From the NCBI GenBank assembly GCA_029248525.1, contig JAQWJE010000057.1:1-64000 (forward strand): a DNA stretch of 64,000 nt, read 5' to 3'. A program made the position numbers and the translations under genes. The notes under the pieces are model-generated. The model did no database searches, was not told the DNA's origin, and saw only the letters and a program-made list of their open reading frames with translations. Positions 1 through 8,952 of this stretch are shown in pieces (position 1 is the stretch's first letter; the number at the start of each line of letters is the position of its first letter). Source of the stretch: Candidatus Binatia bacterium. Its GTDB lineage: Bacteria; Desulfobacterota; Binatia; UBA12015.

Positions 1-1
1 G

Positions 2-115
2 TTGTTTGGGATTGCCGCGGTGCAGAAATTGCGCGTGGATCGAGTGCGGGCTTTTGCCCGAGACGGTCTGTGCGGCCGCAGAAAGCCCCTGCGCGAGAAC
101 GATGCCTCCAAATAG
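2..115 (+). CDS. Possible C-terminal end of a gene entering from the left edge
   Basis: Frame 2 is open from the window edge to a TAG at 113-115 and encodes about 37 residues rich in Arg and Lys, ending in LRENDASK. Its codon choice resembles neighbouring genes, so it may be the tail of a gene that starts outside the window. It is too short to assign to a family. It could equally be a chance open frame. Confidence 0.3.
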   Translation: MFGIAAVQKLRVDRVRAFARDGLCGRRKPLRENDASK

Positions 116-327
116 ATGGTCGCCTGAGTCGAGTTGGCCGCTGGCCTGGTAGACATCCTTCGATATCTCCTGAAGTCCAAGTCGCTCAAGGAGCATGGCT
201 GTCGAGGGGTGCATATTACGTCCTTACCAGAAATAGCTCAACGGACACTGCCAACCGCGGCGGGGGGGCGAATTACGATCCTCGAAGCCCACCCCTGTCT
301 TGCTTTCAGCATCGGTTTCTCAGGTTT
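116..327. other. Intergenic stretch with no assigned gene
   Basis: This stretch lies between the possible left-edge gene and the 3' end of the SGNH hydrolase. A short open frame from a TTG at 134 runs on into the antisense of the hydrolase gene. Its first 40 codons look fairly protein-like, but it has no clear ribosome binding site and no recognisable family. I see no terminator hairpin or repeat. Confidence 0.3.
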
Positions 328-2064
328 CTATTCGGCCGATCCAAAATCATCGGATTCCGCCACGCACTGTCCGAACCAGTTCAGACAGCGTTTTTCGTTT
401 TTGCACGCTTCTGATTCGATGCAGTGAATGTGGCGTGAGGGGCGACAATTAAAGGACAATTCTCCGTCAAGTACGGGGAAAGCGTGACAGTTGCCGATCT
501 GACGACATTCTTCGGATGCCATGCATTCCTTCTGGGCGGGGAAGTCCTTTTCATGCATCCCCTCTTGCAGAGGGATATTCCATGCGTCGGCCGCAGAATC
601 TGCCGCGATCTGGGCACGGTTCTTCAATTCAGCGGGCAAAAGGCAGGCGGCTTCGGGAAGGAATCCGCGCAGGACAGAGTAGCTCTGACCACTCGCCGCT
701 TTGATGCGTTCGCTATTACCTTTGTGGAAGCAAATGCGTGGGGGTGCGCACGCCGTTCCGTCGCGACAAGTTGTGGTTCCGTAAAGATGGGATAGCGCGG
801 CTATCGCACGCAGATCATGGCCTTCTTTTGAAAGGTGTACGCCATCTGCAGCCAGAGCGTTCTCGGGAAAATTTGAGGCAAACTCGATCACAGAGTCCTT
901 ATCGAAAGTTTCTCGCAGCAATTGGTTCAGCTCTTCAGCGAGTTCCCGGGTGCCCGGTCGAGATCCCGTATAAGGGGCGAGGGTGGTTACGCGAAACCCC
1001 TTGCCCGCCAGTTTGGCGCGCTCGGCCATCCACAGATACTTCTCGAGTATTTCTTGAGGGGTCTTTGTTCCATGGCGCAGGTCGTTGATGCCAAAGGATG
1101 CAATGATGAGATCCACACCAGGCTCGCGAAGCGCGAGGGCAAGCTGGAGAGTTCCATCTTTGGGATGGCTTCCCAGGATCTGGCCGCCCATCACCGCGTA
1201 ATTGAACACGCGTAATCGTGGGTCGGGAATGCGCGCAACGAGTTGATCGCACCAGTTCCGCAGGTGATTACTGAACGTATTGGAGTCGCCGAGGCAGGCG
1301 ACGCCAAATGCGCCATCAGCTCCGGAATCCGAAAATTGGAATCCTTGATCGCTTTGCAGGAAATCCTCGAAAACCTCTATTTTTCTTGGTCGCCTTGAAT
1401 CCCAGACGGCGGCGGAGGCAGGTTGGGTGGCCAGCAGGCCGACGATGAGGGAGTCCTCGATGAAAAATCGGGCACCGAGTGCGACTGCGGAGAGGTGGCC
1501 ATCGTCTTCCTGGCTCATGCGAAAGAAGCTCTTCGGCCCATAGGCGCCGAGTCTAAAGCCGCCCTCCAGAAGCCGAATTGGATCAGGAAGAGTAAGCTCG
1601 TTCTCGATAACCCCCGAGCCGATCGAGATCTGAAGCAGGCGAGATTCTGCTTCTCGCGTGGCGACCCAGAGAGAGCCGTTGGCAAATATAGCCGTCGATA
1701 CACCGCCGCGGATCTTCTGTTTCCAAATCAGTCGGAGATTGGGTTTGGGGTTGGACTGGAAGACAAAGAGGTCGGGGCCTTCCCTTGTCTCCAGTGCGAC
1801 CAGCAGCCAGCGGTCGGAGGTGTCGATCGTGCGAACAAGCGCCCCCTGTGGCAGCTCGACCGAACCCGCAGGTTTTCCCGAGAGCACCAAGGGCGCCAAG
1901 CTGGGTACGAGGGAAACTGATCCTTCCGGCAGTGCTTCGGCAGCGACTGTGACATTTGCGAGTAGTGCCAGAGCAAGCAACGAGCCGGCGATTCCTCGTA
2001 CAAAGAGTCGGGTCGAACTTGGCCATGCTCGGTCGAGTCGACTCCCGTGCAGAGCTGATTTCAT
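328..2064 (-). CDS. Secreted SGNH/GDSL-type hydrolase with Cys-rich tail
   Basis: This is a predicted exported esterase or deacetylase of the SGNH fold. With the ATG at 2064, which overlaps the hisS stop (ATGA), the protein is 578 aa. Residues 1-44 form a signal peptide with a likely AEA|L cleavage site. Residues about 45-250 form an N-terminal region rich in predicted beta strands that I do not recognise. The SGNH domain follows: GDSN block near 259-262, GIND block near 325-328 and DGVH with the catalytic Asp/His near 407-410. The last 130 residues contain many paired cysteines, suggesting a disulfide-bonded extracellular module. An upstream in-frame start exists, but it would overlap hisS further. 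The substrate cannot be told from the sequence; carbohydrate esters are typical for exported members. Confidence 0.8.
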   Translation of the reverse strand: MKSALHGSRLDRAWPSSTRLFVRGIAGSLLALALLANVTVAAEALPEGSVSLVPSLAPLVLSGKPAGSVELPQGALVRTIDTSDRWLLVALETREGPDLFVFQSNPKPNLRLIWKQKIRGGVSTAIFANGSLWVATREAESRLLQISIGSGVIENELTLPDPIRLLEGGFRLGAYGPKSFFRMSQEDDGHLSAVALGARFFIEDSLIVGLLATQPASAAVWDSRRPRKIEVFEDFLQSDQGFQFSDSGADGAFGVACLGDSNTFSNHLRNWCDQLVARIPDPRLRVFNYAVMGGQILGSHPKDGTLQLALALREPGVDLIIASFGINDLRHGTKTPQEILEKYLWMAERAKLAGKGFRVTTLAPYTGSRPGTRELAEELNQLLRETFDKDSVIEFASNFPENALAADGVHLSKEGHDLRAIAALSHLYGTTTCRDGTACAPPRICFHKGNSERIKAASGQSYSVLRGFLPEAACLLPAELKNRAQIAADSAADAWNIPLQEGMHEKDFPAQKECMASEECRQIGNCHAFPVLDGELSFNCRPSRHIHCIESEACKNEKRCLNWFGQCVAESDDFGSAE

Positions 2065-3350
2065 TTTGGGTAAAGGGGCCAATCTGTTTGCTCGCCTGTG
2101 GAGAGTTCCTTCACGGCAGCTTTGCCTGCGGCGAGATCATCCGGGCCGATCAGAAAGACGCGGGAGGCGCCTTTGGCAGCCGCATCGGCAAAGACACGCT
2201 TGGGTTTCATCTTGCCAAGGATCAGTTCGACTTGTCGACCCTCGGCGCGGAGCTGTGTTGCCAGCTGTGCTGCGGCGATCTGTTCCGCTTCGGAGAAGGC
2301 AAAGACGATATCGTCCAGCTCCTGAGTTGGTTCGGGGAGAAGATTCTGGTCTTTTAGAAGCTCCGTGATGACGACATCTCCAAATCCGAATCCGACCGCA
2401 GGAATGGATTTCCCGCCAAGCGTTTCGAGCAGGCGGTCGTACCTTCCGCCGCCGCAAATGGCGCGCAATTCACCCTGTGCGTCGAAGGCTTCGAAAACAA
2501 TCCCGGTGTAATAGGCAAGCCCGCGGACAACCGACGCATCAAAGATCACATCGTCAGCCACACCATAGGCTTCCAGAAGTTCAAAAAGCCGTTTCAAGTC
2601 CCGCAAGGCGGCCGACCCCTCACCGCCTGCCTCGGCCGCTTCGTCCAAATTCCGCGCACGCAGCATTTGGAGGACGCTTTCGGCCTCGGCAGGTTGCAAG
2701 CCAATGCTGCCCTCGGCGGCACACAGCATGTCGCGGACGGCCTCTTCTCCGATTTTATCCAGCTTGTCGATGATCACGCAAAGCGGGGCAAAGGCCTCTG
2801 GCCGCTCGGCGAGAACCCCCTGTCGCAGAGACTCTTCAAGGAGGGCACGACTATTGATCCGGACTTTGACAGTCCCGGCGGGCAAACCGAGCTCGCGGAC
2901 AAGGGTCAGGAGCGCGGCAATCAGTTCGGCCTCGGCGGTCACGCCAGCCTCGCCCCAGATATCCATGTTCCACTGATAGTGTTCGCGCAGCCGCCCGCGT
3001 GTCATTCGCTCGTAGCGCCAATTCTGGGTGACGGTGAACCACCGCAGCGGAAGCTTGAGGCCTCCCGCACGCGCCATCACCATCCGAGCGACCGATGGGG
3101 TCATCTCCGGGCGCAGAGCCAGGTGTCTGTCGTGCAACTCGAAATGATAAAGCTGGTCGACAATTTCCTCGCCGGCCTTGCGCGTGAAAAGCTCAGCGTG
3201 CTCGAGGATCGGGGCGTCGACTTCCTCGAATCCGAATTTGCCCGCGACGCGGCGAAAATTCTCGAACAGCCAGGTCCGCTGACGCATTTCTTCCGGATAG
3301 AAGTCGCGGGTTCCGCGCGGGGCCTGTATCGAATTCTTCGCCACGAGCAT
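2061..3350 (-). CDS. hisS: Histidyl-tRNA synthetase
   Basis: This enzyme charges tRNA-His with histidine in the cytoplasm. The 429-aa length is normal for the family. Class II motif 2 is visible (RPEMT at 80-84), along with the HisRS-specific blocks GLAYYTG (277-283) and GGGRYD (300-305). The C-terminal region, from about residue 340, looks like the usual anticodon-binding domain. The gene overlaps the start of the SGNH hydrolase by four bases, so the two are probably cotranscribed. About 155 bp separate its start from the channel gene upstream, which leaves room for a promoter. No strong ribosome binding site is seen before the ATG. The family assignment is secure. Confidence 0.97.
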   Translation of the reverse strand: MLVAKNSIQAPRGTRDFYPEEMRQRTWLFENFRRVAGKFGFEEVDAPILEHAELFTRKAGEEIVDQLYHFELHDRHLALRPEMTPSVARMVMARAGGLKLPLRWFTVTQNWRYERMTRGRLREHYQWNMDIWGEAGVTAEAELIAALLTLVRELGLPAGTVKVRINSRALLEESLRQGVLAERPEAFAPLCVIIDKLDKIGEEAVRDMLCAAEGSIGLQPAEAESVLQMLRARNLDEAAEAGGEGSAALRDLKRLFELLEAYGVADDVIFDASVVRGLAYYTGIVFEAFDAQGELRAICGGGRYDRLLETLGGKSIPAVGFGFGDVVITELLKDQNLLPEPTQELDDIVFAFSEAEQIAAAQLATQLRAEGRQVELILGKMKPKRVFADAAAKGASRVFLIGPDDLAAGKAAVKELSTGEQTDWPLYPK

Positions 3351-3506
3351 ATCGATACATCACGGTGGCCGGCTCTGCGAGGGCCGCGATGGAGAAGCCA
3401 GACTGGATCGGATTCGGCGCGAAGTTGCCCCGAGCCGCCTCTCCCGGTTGGAATTCCGTCCTTACGAGCCTTCCCCCAACCTGCACGCGGCCGCCAAATC
3501 AGCAGT

Positions 3507-4334
3507 CTAGAGAGTGGCGCCGCAATATTTACAATTGGTCGCGTCGCTATCGTGTCCCTCGCGCGAACATTCGCGACAATATTGAGAGGTGGGGACATGG
3601 TTTTTGGCGCGAGCCAATTCTGCGGACAGAATTCCGGTGGGAACAATGATCAAGCTGTAGCCGAGGATCATCATGGCGACCGACATCAACTGACCGGCGG
3701 GGGTCTGGGGTGTCACGTCACCGTAGCCCACTGTCGTCAGGGTCACGACCGCCCAGTACATTCCGACGGGAATCGAGGTGAATCCGTTCTCGGGGCCTTC
3801 GATGAGATACATCAATGCACCCATCAGGACGATGGAAATCAATGCAGTGACCAGGAATACGGTCATTCGGGCGCGCGCTGCATAAAGACTTTCTCGCAAG
3901 GCTCGTTCTTCCGACATGAAGCGAGCCAGCTTGAAAATACGAAAGATGCGCAGGAGCCGGAGCGCTCGGAGCAGGAGCAAGGACTCGGCTCCCGGCAGAA
4001 GAAGGCTCGCATAGGTCGGCAGGACCGCGAAGAGATCGATGATACCAAAGAAGCTGGTCGCGTAGCGAAGTCGATTCTGGACGCAGATCAGGCGCAGCAA
4101 ATATTCGATCGAGAAGAGGATCGTGAAGAACCATTCAGCGGCGGTAAGCAGCGAGTGGTGTCTGTTCGCGATGCTCTCGACAGTGTCGAGACTCACCACG
4201 GCGATACTTGCGATGATGGCGAGGATCAATGAGGTATCAAAGACGCGGCCTGCGCGAGTATCAGCCTCGAAGATGATCTCGTGGAGATGTTCGCGCCATC
4301 CCTCAGGGCGCGCGGCCGCAATCTGGTCTCGCAT
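3507..4334 (-). CDS. Voltage-gated-type potassium channel with C-terminal zinc ribbon
   Basis: This is a six-transmembrane cation channel of the plasma membrane. The 275-aa protein starts at the ATG at 4334; a longer in-frame extension reads antisense to the amidohydrolase 3' end and is not convincing. Helices S1-S3 span about residues 30-115. An S4-like segment with regularly spaced Arg/Lys covers 119-140, and the selectivity filter TVGYGD is at 201-206, followed by S6. The cytoplasmic tail ends in a short ribbon with Cys253, Cys256, Cys268 and Cys271, a probable metal site. This tail replaces the RCK/TrkA-N or cyclic-nucleotide domain found in many bacterial channels and could act as a sensor. 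The K+ channel call is firm; the role of the tail is inference. Confidence 0.9.
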   Translation of the reverse strand: MRDQIAAARPEGWREHLHEIIFEADTRAGRVFDTSLILAIIASIAVVSLDTVESIANRHHSLLTAAEWFFTILFSIEYLLRLICVQNRLRYATSFFGIIDLFAVLPTYASLLLPGAESLLLLRALRLLRIFRIFKLARFMSEERALRESLYAARARMTVFLVTALISIVLMGALMYLIEGPENGFTSIPVGMYWAVVTLTTVGYGDVTPQTPAGQLMSVAMMILGYSLIIVPTGILSAELARAKNHVPTSQYCRECSREGHDSDATNCKYCGATL

Positions 4335-4414
4335 GGAGATGACGTTCGCGACGTTTGCTGTTGATGTCAATGAGCGGCGATCGGAGTGGCTCCCGGAAGG
4401 CGGAGGGCGGTGTA

Positions 4415-5536
4415 TCAGTCGAGAGCGATTCCATAGAGCTCGGCTGTATTCTCGCAGGTCATCCGCCGTGCCTCTGCCTGGGGCACATCGGCGAAATGCT
4501 TCTCGATATATTCCCGTGAGGTCGGCCACGAACTATTCACATGGGGGTAGTCGCTCGACCACAGGATGTTGTTGACCCCGATGATGTCGCGATTGCGGAT
4601 CCCGACAACATCATCGATGAAGGTCGCAAAGACCTGGCGATGAAAATAGAAGCTCGGCTTTTCGATCAACTCCGACTTGGTATGATGCCGATGTTTTTCC
4701 CAGACCAGATCCATCCAGGGAATTAAAAAAGCCATCCAACCGATGCCGCTTTCCACCGAGACCAGTTTCAGATTCGGATGGCGTTGAAGGGCCCCCGAGA
4801 GGATGAAACTTGCCAGCGGTTCTGACATCGCGGACTTGTTGACGCTGATATTGACCATCACGTCGTGATCCAGACCGCGTGTGATCGGGCGGGTACCGAG
4901 GTGGAAATGAATCGGCATGGAACGCTCGGCAAGAGCCTCCCATAATGGTTCGTAAACATCCGAGGTATAGGGCTGATCTTCTGCAGGGGATTCGCGGTAG
5001 GCGGGGACTGCCGGAAGCAGGACGCCGCGTAAACCCATTTGCGCGCAGCGATCCGTTTCAGCCACGGCAAGCTCGATATCCCAGGCGGGAATTTCGCCAA
5101 TACCGATCAGTCGGCTCGGGTAGCGCAGGCAAAACTCGGCGATCCAGTCGTTGTAGGTCCGCATCATCGCAAACCGCAGGGCGCGATCCTCGCATTGAAT
5201 CGCGACGCCGCCGCCCGAGCCGCTGCCAAAGAGGACTTGCGCATGGACGCCATCGAAATCCATATCCTCGATCCGAGCATCGGGGTCCCAACCCCCTTTG
5301 CGCCCCTCCTGTTTGGTGCGTGCCAGCAAGCGGATATCCTTTGCGTCGACACCGGCCGCGGCATCCAATGCGATGAAGGGTCGGGACGTTCCTTCAAAGA
5401 CGAGCCTTTCGCGGCCTTTATGTTCCTCCACGCGCGGGGCGCGTGCGCGCCACTTGGGCGGCAGGCGCTCGCCGTACATCAAAGGCGGGGGGTTTACGTG
5501 GTCGTCGGCGGAAATAATGGGATAGCTTTTCTCCAT
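4415..5536 (-). CDS. Amidohydrolase family protein (amidohydrolase-2, ACMSD-like)
   Basis: This is a predicted TIM-barrel metal-dependent hydrolase or decarboxylase of 373 aa. Visible metal-site blocks are SADDHV near residues 9-14, the paired histidines of HFH near 210-212 and the Asp of WSSDYPH near 329. The ATG at 5536 is preceded by GGAGG at normal spacing; the earlier in-frame GTG lies on that ribosome binding site, so it was rejected. Members of this subgroup often sit in degradation clusters for aromatic or lipid-like compounds, but no pathway partner adjoins it here. It is divergent from the lipoprotein hydrolase across about 150 bp. Substrate unknown. Confidence 0.85.
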   Translation of the reverse strand: MEKSYPIISADDHVNPPPLMYGERLPPKWRARAPRVEEHKGRERLVFEGTSRPFIALDAAAGVDAKDIRLLARTKQEGRKGGWDPDARIEDMDFDGVHAQVLFGSGSGGGVAIQCEDRALRFAMMRTYNDWIAEFCLRYPSRLIGIGEIPAWDIELAVAETDRCAQMGLRGVLLPAVPAYRESPAEDQPYTSDVYEPLWEALAERSMPIHFHLGTRPITRGLDHDVMVNISVNKSAMSEPLASFILSGALQRHPNLKLVSVESGIGWMAFLIPWMDLVWEKHRHHTKSELIEKPSFYFHRQVFATFIDDVVGIRNRDIIGVNNILWSSDYPHVNSSWPTSREYIEKHFADVPQAEARRMTCENTAELYGIALD

Positions 5537-5684
5537 GGGATTTCCTCCCACTTATACGGAGAAAGCAGTCTGCATGCGAGGTGGCATAGCCTGGGCTTTT
5601 TTGATGACTTTTCTCGCTTGATCTGGGGAACAGACCGCGTGCATTCGGCTTGTCGTTGGCAGAATTTTGCGCAAGAACGAGAGG

Positions 5685-6923
5685 ATGAATACCCCCATCT
5701 ATTCATTGATCGCCGCATCGATTTTTTTGGCCGCTTGCAGCGGCAGCAGTTCCGAAAACCTGCCGGCAACCAAGGGCCCGGGGCAGGGCGCCTGGGAGTT
5801 GGTCGCACCCTCGGCTGTCGCCGAGGATTGTCAGTTGGATCCGGACCTTCTCGCGCAAGCCGATGCCCTTCTGGATAGCCCCTGGGCGGTGATCCGCTAC
5901 GGCAAACTCTGCCACGAATATTATCCCGATGGCGGGGACGCACCGAGCGAAGTCTATTCCACCACCAAGACCCTCAGCGCGGTCGTGATGGGCATGGTGG
6001 AATACCAATCGAGGGATTTCGTACGCAATGGCCGCAAGACCGGGCCGTTGAAGGACTCCGACCGAGTGGATCATTGGTTGGACGATTTCAGCTTTAATCC
6101 GGAGGCAAAGATCGGCCATGTTCTGTCGATGGTTGCTTATAATGAGGATCTGCGTCCCGGCAGCCGACCTCACGATTACGATGCAAATGGTAACCGCGAG
6201 ATTAATCGGCTCAGTGATGTGATGAATACCGTGATCGCCCAAGATCCGGAACGATTGGGAAATAACCTCGAGGAATTTGCTCAGAGGTTTTTGTTCGAAC
6301 CTCTGGGGATGAACAACTCGGTCTGGTCGGATGGCAGCCCGGATAAAATTCTCGCCTATTCCTGGGACTCGACCGTACGCGATATGGGCCGGCTGGGTCT
6401 TTTGATCGTGAACGACGGAGTTTGGGCGGGCGAGCGTTTGTTGAGTCCGGAGTGGATCGACAAGATCACGCACCCGGGCCTCGAGGATTCCAACACCGCC
6501 TACGGCTACCTGACGTGGCTGAGTTCGAATTCCAACTACAACTTTGGCGGCATTCTTGGCGGCGCGTATTTTAACAATCCTCTGGATGCGTGCTCGCCGG
6601 CTGCGATCTGGCCTGCTGAGGAATACCCGCACGGAATCTCCGAGTCGACCGATTGCGGCTACACCTCCGAGTGGAGTTGCGAGCAGGAGTATGATGTCGG
6701 CAGCTGGTCGGCTCTCGGTTATGGGGGTCAACTGATTGTTGGCCACCCTGGCCTGGATCTGGTGCTGGTGGTCAAGGATCTAGGCGATACGGCCTTTGCC
6801 GGTAGCGTCTGGGGCCCGGTGCGGCCAGCGCTCATCGAACTCGATCCGGTCTATCAGGGCGACCAGGACGCCTTTTGTGAGGCCTACGCCGCCGGATCCT
6901 ACGCACCGGATCTGCAAAAATAG
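5685..6923 (+). CDS. Lipoprotein serine hydrolase of the beta-lactamase/PBP fold
   Basis: The 412-aa product begins with a lipoprotein signal (lipobox LAAC, Cys at residue 18). It carries a class C beta-lactamase/esterase-like domain with STTK at residues 92-95, where Ser is the nucleophile and Lys the general base. A YGGQ block near the C-terminus sits where the family has its third motif (KTG or HxG). The middle Tyr-x-Asn motif is not clear. It is probably anchored in the envelope and acts as an esterase or peptidase rather than a true beta-lactamase. The start is uncertain: an in-frame TTG lies 18 bases upstream and neither has a good ribosome binding site, but the ATG gives a standard lipoprotein leader. 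Confidence 0.75.
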   Translation: MNTPIYSLIAASIFLAACSGSSSENLPATKGPGQGAWELVAPSAVAEDCQLDPDLLAQADALLDSPWAVIRYGKLCHEYYPDGGDAPSEVYSTTKTLSAVVMGMVEYQSRDFVRNGRKTGPLKDSDRVDHWLDDFSFNPEAKIGHVLSMVAYNEDLRPGSRPHDYDANGNREINRLSDVMNTVIAQDPERLGNNLEEFAQRFLFEPLGMNNSVWSDGSPDKILAYSWDSTVRDMGRLGLLIVNDGVWAGERLLSPEWIDKITHPGLEDSNTAYGYLTWLSSNSNYNFGGILGGAYFNNPLDACSPAAIWPAEEYPHGISESTDCGYTSEWSCEQEYDVGSWSALGYGGQLIVGHPGLDLVLVVKDLGDTAFAGSVWGPVRPALIELDPVYQGDQDAFCEAYAAGSYAPDLQK

Positions 6924-7062
6924 CGGCACTCCCAAGTGTTCGGGTTCTCGGTTCGAGGGGGAAGTTCGGGGCCCTCGCTCCTGAAGCATCCCTCGACATA
7001 TCCGGACTTGGTGGTCGGTGAGGAAACTGTGTCGGGTATGCGCTAGACTATCGCTCGTGCCG

Positions 7063-8952
7063 ATGCGTGCAGGGATTGATTCGGGGGGAACCTTCACTGA
7101 TGCGGTGGGGATCACCGATCAGGGCGAGGTGCGCTGCGCCAAGGTGCCCTCGACACCCGAGAATCCGGCTGCCGGAACGCGGGCGGCATGGGAGGCACTG
7201 AACGATGTCGGCAGTTTCGGTCTGGGCGAACTCCGCCACGGGACCACGGTGCCGACCAACGCCTTGCTCGAGCGCCGCGGGGCGCGCACCGCCTTGATCA
7301 CCAACCGTGGTTTTCGCGACGTGATCGAAATCGGCAGGCAACGCCGCCCGGACCTCTATGACCTCAGCGTCGACCGGGCAGAGCCTCTGGTGCCCGAGTC
7401 GCTGCGGCTGGAGGTCGGTGGTCGTATCGCCGCCAACGGCGACGAGATCGAGCCGCTGGACCTGAGCGGTCTTGCCGAGTCGTTGCGGGAACAGAAGCCC
7501 GAGGCGGTCGCGATCGCTCTGTTGCACGCCTATGCCTCACCGGTGCATGAGAAAGCCATCGCCGTAGCACTGGCCGAGGACTATCTGGTGGTGCCCTCGC
7601 ATCGGGTGGCCAATGAGTTTCGCGAATATGAGCGGACCTCCACGGCCGTCATGCATGCCTACCTGAGTCCCGGCACCACAAACTATCTGGAAGAACTGAC
7701 CCGGGATACACGCTTGCCCGAAAACCTTCTGATCATGCGATCGTCGGGCGGTCTGGCGGCGATTCGTGACCTGGCAGGCCGTCCGGCCGATGCCTTGCTC
7801 TCGGGCCCGGCCGCTGGCGCATTGGCGGCCGCCGACGTGGCTCGCAGCGCGGGATTCGAGACCGCCGTCGGCTTTGATATGGGCGGGACGTCTACCGATG
7901 TGGTTCTGATTCGCGAGGGTCTGCCCGAGCTACGATCGTTGACCGAAGTCGGTGGCCTGCCGTGCCTGGCACCTGCGCTCGCCATCCATACCGTCGGCGC
8001 CGGAGGCGGCAGCATTGCGCGTCTGGATGCCGGTGGTGCCCTGCATGTCGGGCCTGCGTCTGCCGGGGCGCGACCCGGCCCGGCGGCCTACGGCCACGGC
8101 GGTGAGCACCCCACGGTGACTGACGCCAATCTGGCGCTCGGGCGTCTGGAGTCTCTGGTGGGTGGCGGCATGGCAATGGATTCGGATGCGGCCCAGCGCG
8201 CGCTTGCGCCGTTGGGCCACGATGGTGCGCGGTCGGTAACCCGAATCGTCGAGGCCAATATGGAACGCGCCTTGCGCGAAGTGACCGTCCAGCAGGGGGT
8301 GGACCCCTCGGAGGCAGCGATCATCGCCTTTGGTGGCGCAGGCGGGCTGCATGCCGCCCAGTTGTGCGAGAACCTCGGGGCCGCCTGCGTGATCGTGCCG
8401 CCCCTCTCGGGCCTGCTTTCTGCTGCAGGACTGCTGGCGGCACCTGTCCGCGCCGATCGCAGCCGCACCGCACCCGGGCTCGCCGCCGACTTCTCGTTTG
8501 CCGACGTGGAGCCCGAATGTGCGGCCGTCGCAGCGGATCTGTCGGCAACGACTGCGGGCAAACCGACTGTCTCGGCCTATGTCGATTGTCGCTACGTGGG
8601 CCAGAGCCACGAGCTGCGAGTGCCGGTTGCTGCCGGCGACGACGCATCCGTGCTGATTGATCGTTTCCATGCCCAGCACGAACAGCGAAACGGCTACCGT
8701 CGCTCCGAGGCACCGGTGGAGGTCGTCACGCTGCGCGCGGTGGCCGAGGTAGCTTCGGACCTGCGCGTTGCCGAAATTCTGGAACAAGTACATCCGAGCG
8801 GCCGCGCCGGATTGCGCGTCGGCGAGGTGCGGGAGGGGCCGCTGCTGCTGACCGAAGACCAGGCCACGACATGGGTTCCGGAAGGGTTTCACGTCCGCTT
8901 GGATGAACGCGGCAATCTGATCCTCGAGTCGCGTGGGCGGGGTGCCTCATGA
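7063..8952 (+). CDS. hyuA: Hydantoinase/oxoprolinase subunit A
   Basis: This is the ATP-binding subunit of the hydantoinase/5-oxoprolinase/acetone carboxylase family, which couples ATP hydrolysis to opening or carboxylation of small amides or ketones. The 629-aa protein shows the actin-fold phosphate motifs IDSGGTFTD near the N-terminus and FDMGGTSTDV near residue 270, and AFGGAGGLHA near 425. The ATG at 7063 is chosen because it places the first phosphate motif at the usual distance; an upstream in-frame GTG at 7018 is less likely. It overlaps hyuB by four bases (ATGA), so the subunits are translationally coupled. No transporter or regulator adjoins the pair, so the substrate is open. Confidence 0.92.
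   Translation: MRAGIDSGGTFTDAVGITDQGEVRCAKVPSTPENPAAGTRAAWEALNDVGSFGLGELRHGTTVPTNALLERRGARTALITNRGFRDVIEIGRQRRPDLYDLSVDRAEPLVPESLRLEVGGRIAANGDEIEPLDLSGLAESLREQKPEAVAIALLHAYASPVHEKAIAVALAEDYLVVPSHRVANEFREYERTSTAVMHAYLSPGTTNYLEELTRDTRLPENLLIMRSSGGLAAIRDLAGRPADALLSGPAAGALAAADVARSAGFETAVGFDMGGTSTDVVLIREGLPELRSLTEVGGLPCLAPALAIHTVGAGGGSIARLDAGGALHVGPASAGARPGPAAYGHGGEHPTVTDANLALGRLESLVGGGMAMDSDAAQRALAPLGHDGARSVTRIVEANMERALREVTVQQGVDPSEAAIIAFGGAGGLHAAQLCENLGAACVIVPPLSGLLSAAGLLAAPVRADRSRTAPGLAADFSFADVEPECAAVAADLSATTAGKPTVSAYVDCRYVGQSHELRVPVAAGDDASVLIDRFHAQHEQRNGYRRSEAPVEVVTLRAVAEVASDLRVAEILEQVHPSGRAGLRVGEVREGPLLLTEDQATTWVPEGFHVRLDERGNLILESRGRGAS

Noticed and set aside
2667-4232. A 521-codon plus-strand open frame
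   Set aside because: It is antisense to hisS and the K+ channel, both with clear family motifs, and its translation is low in hydrophobic patterning.
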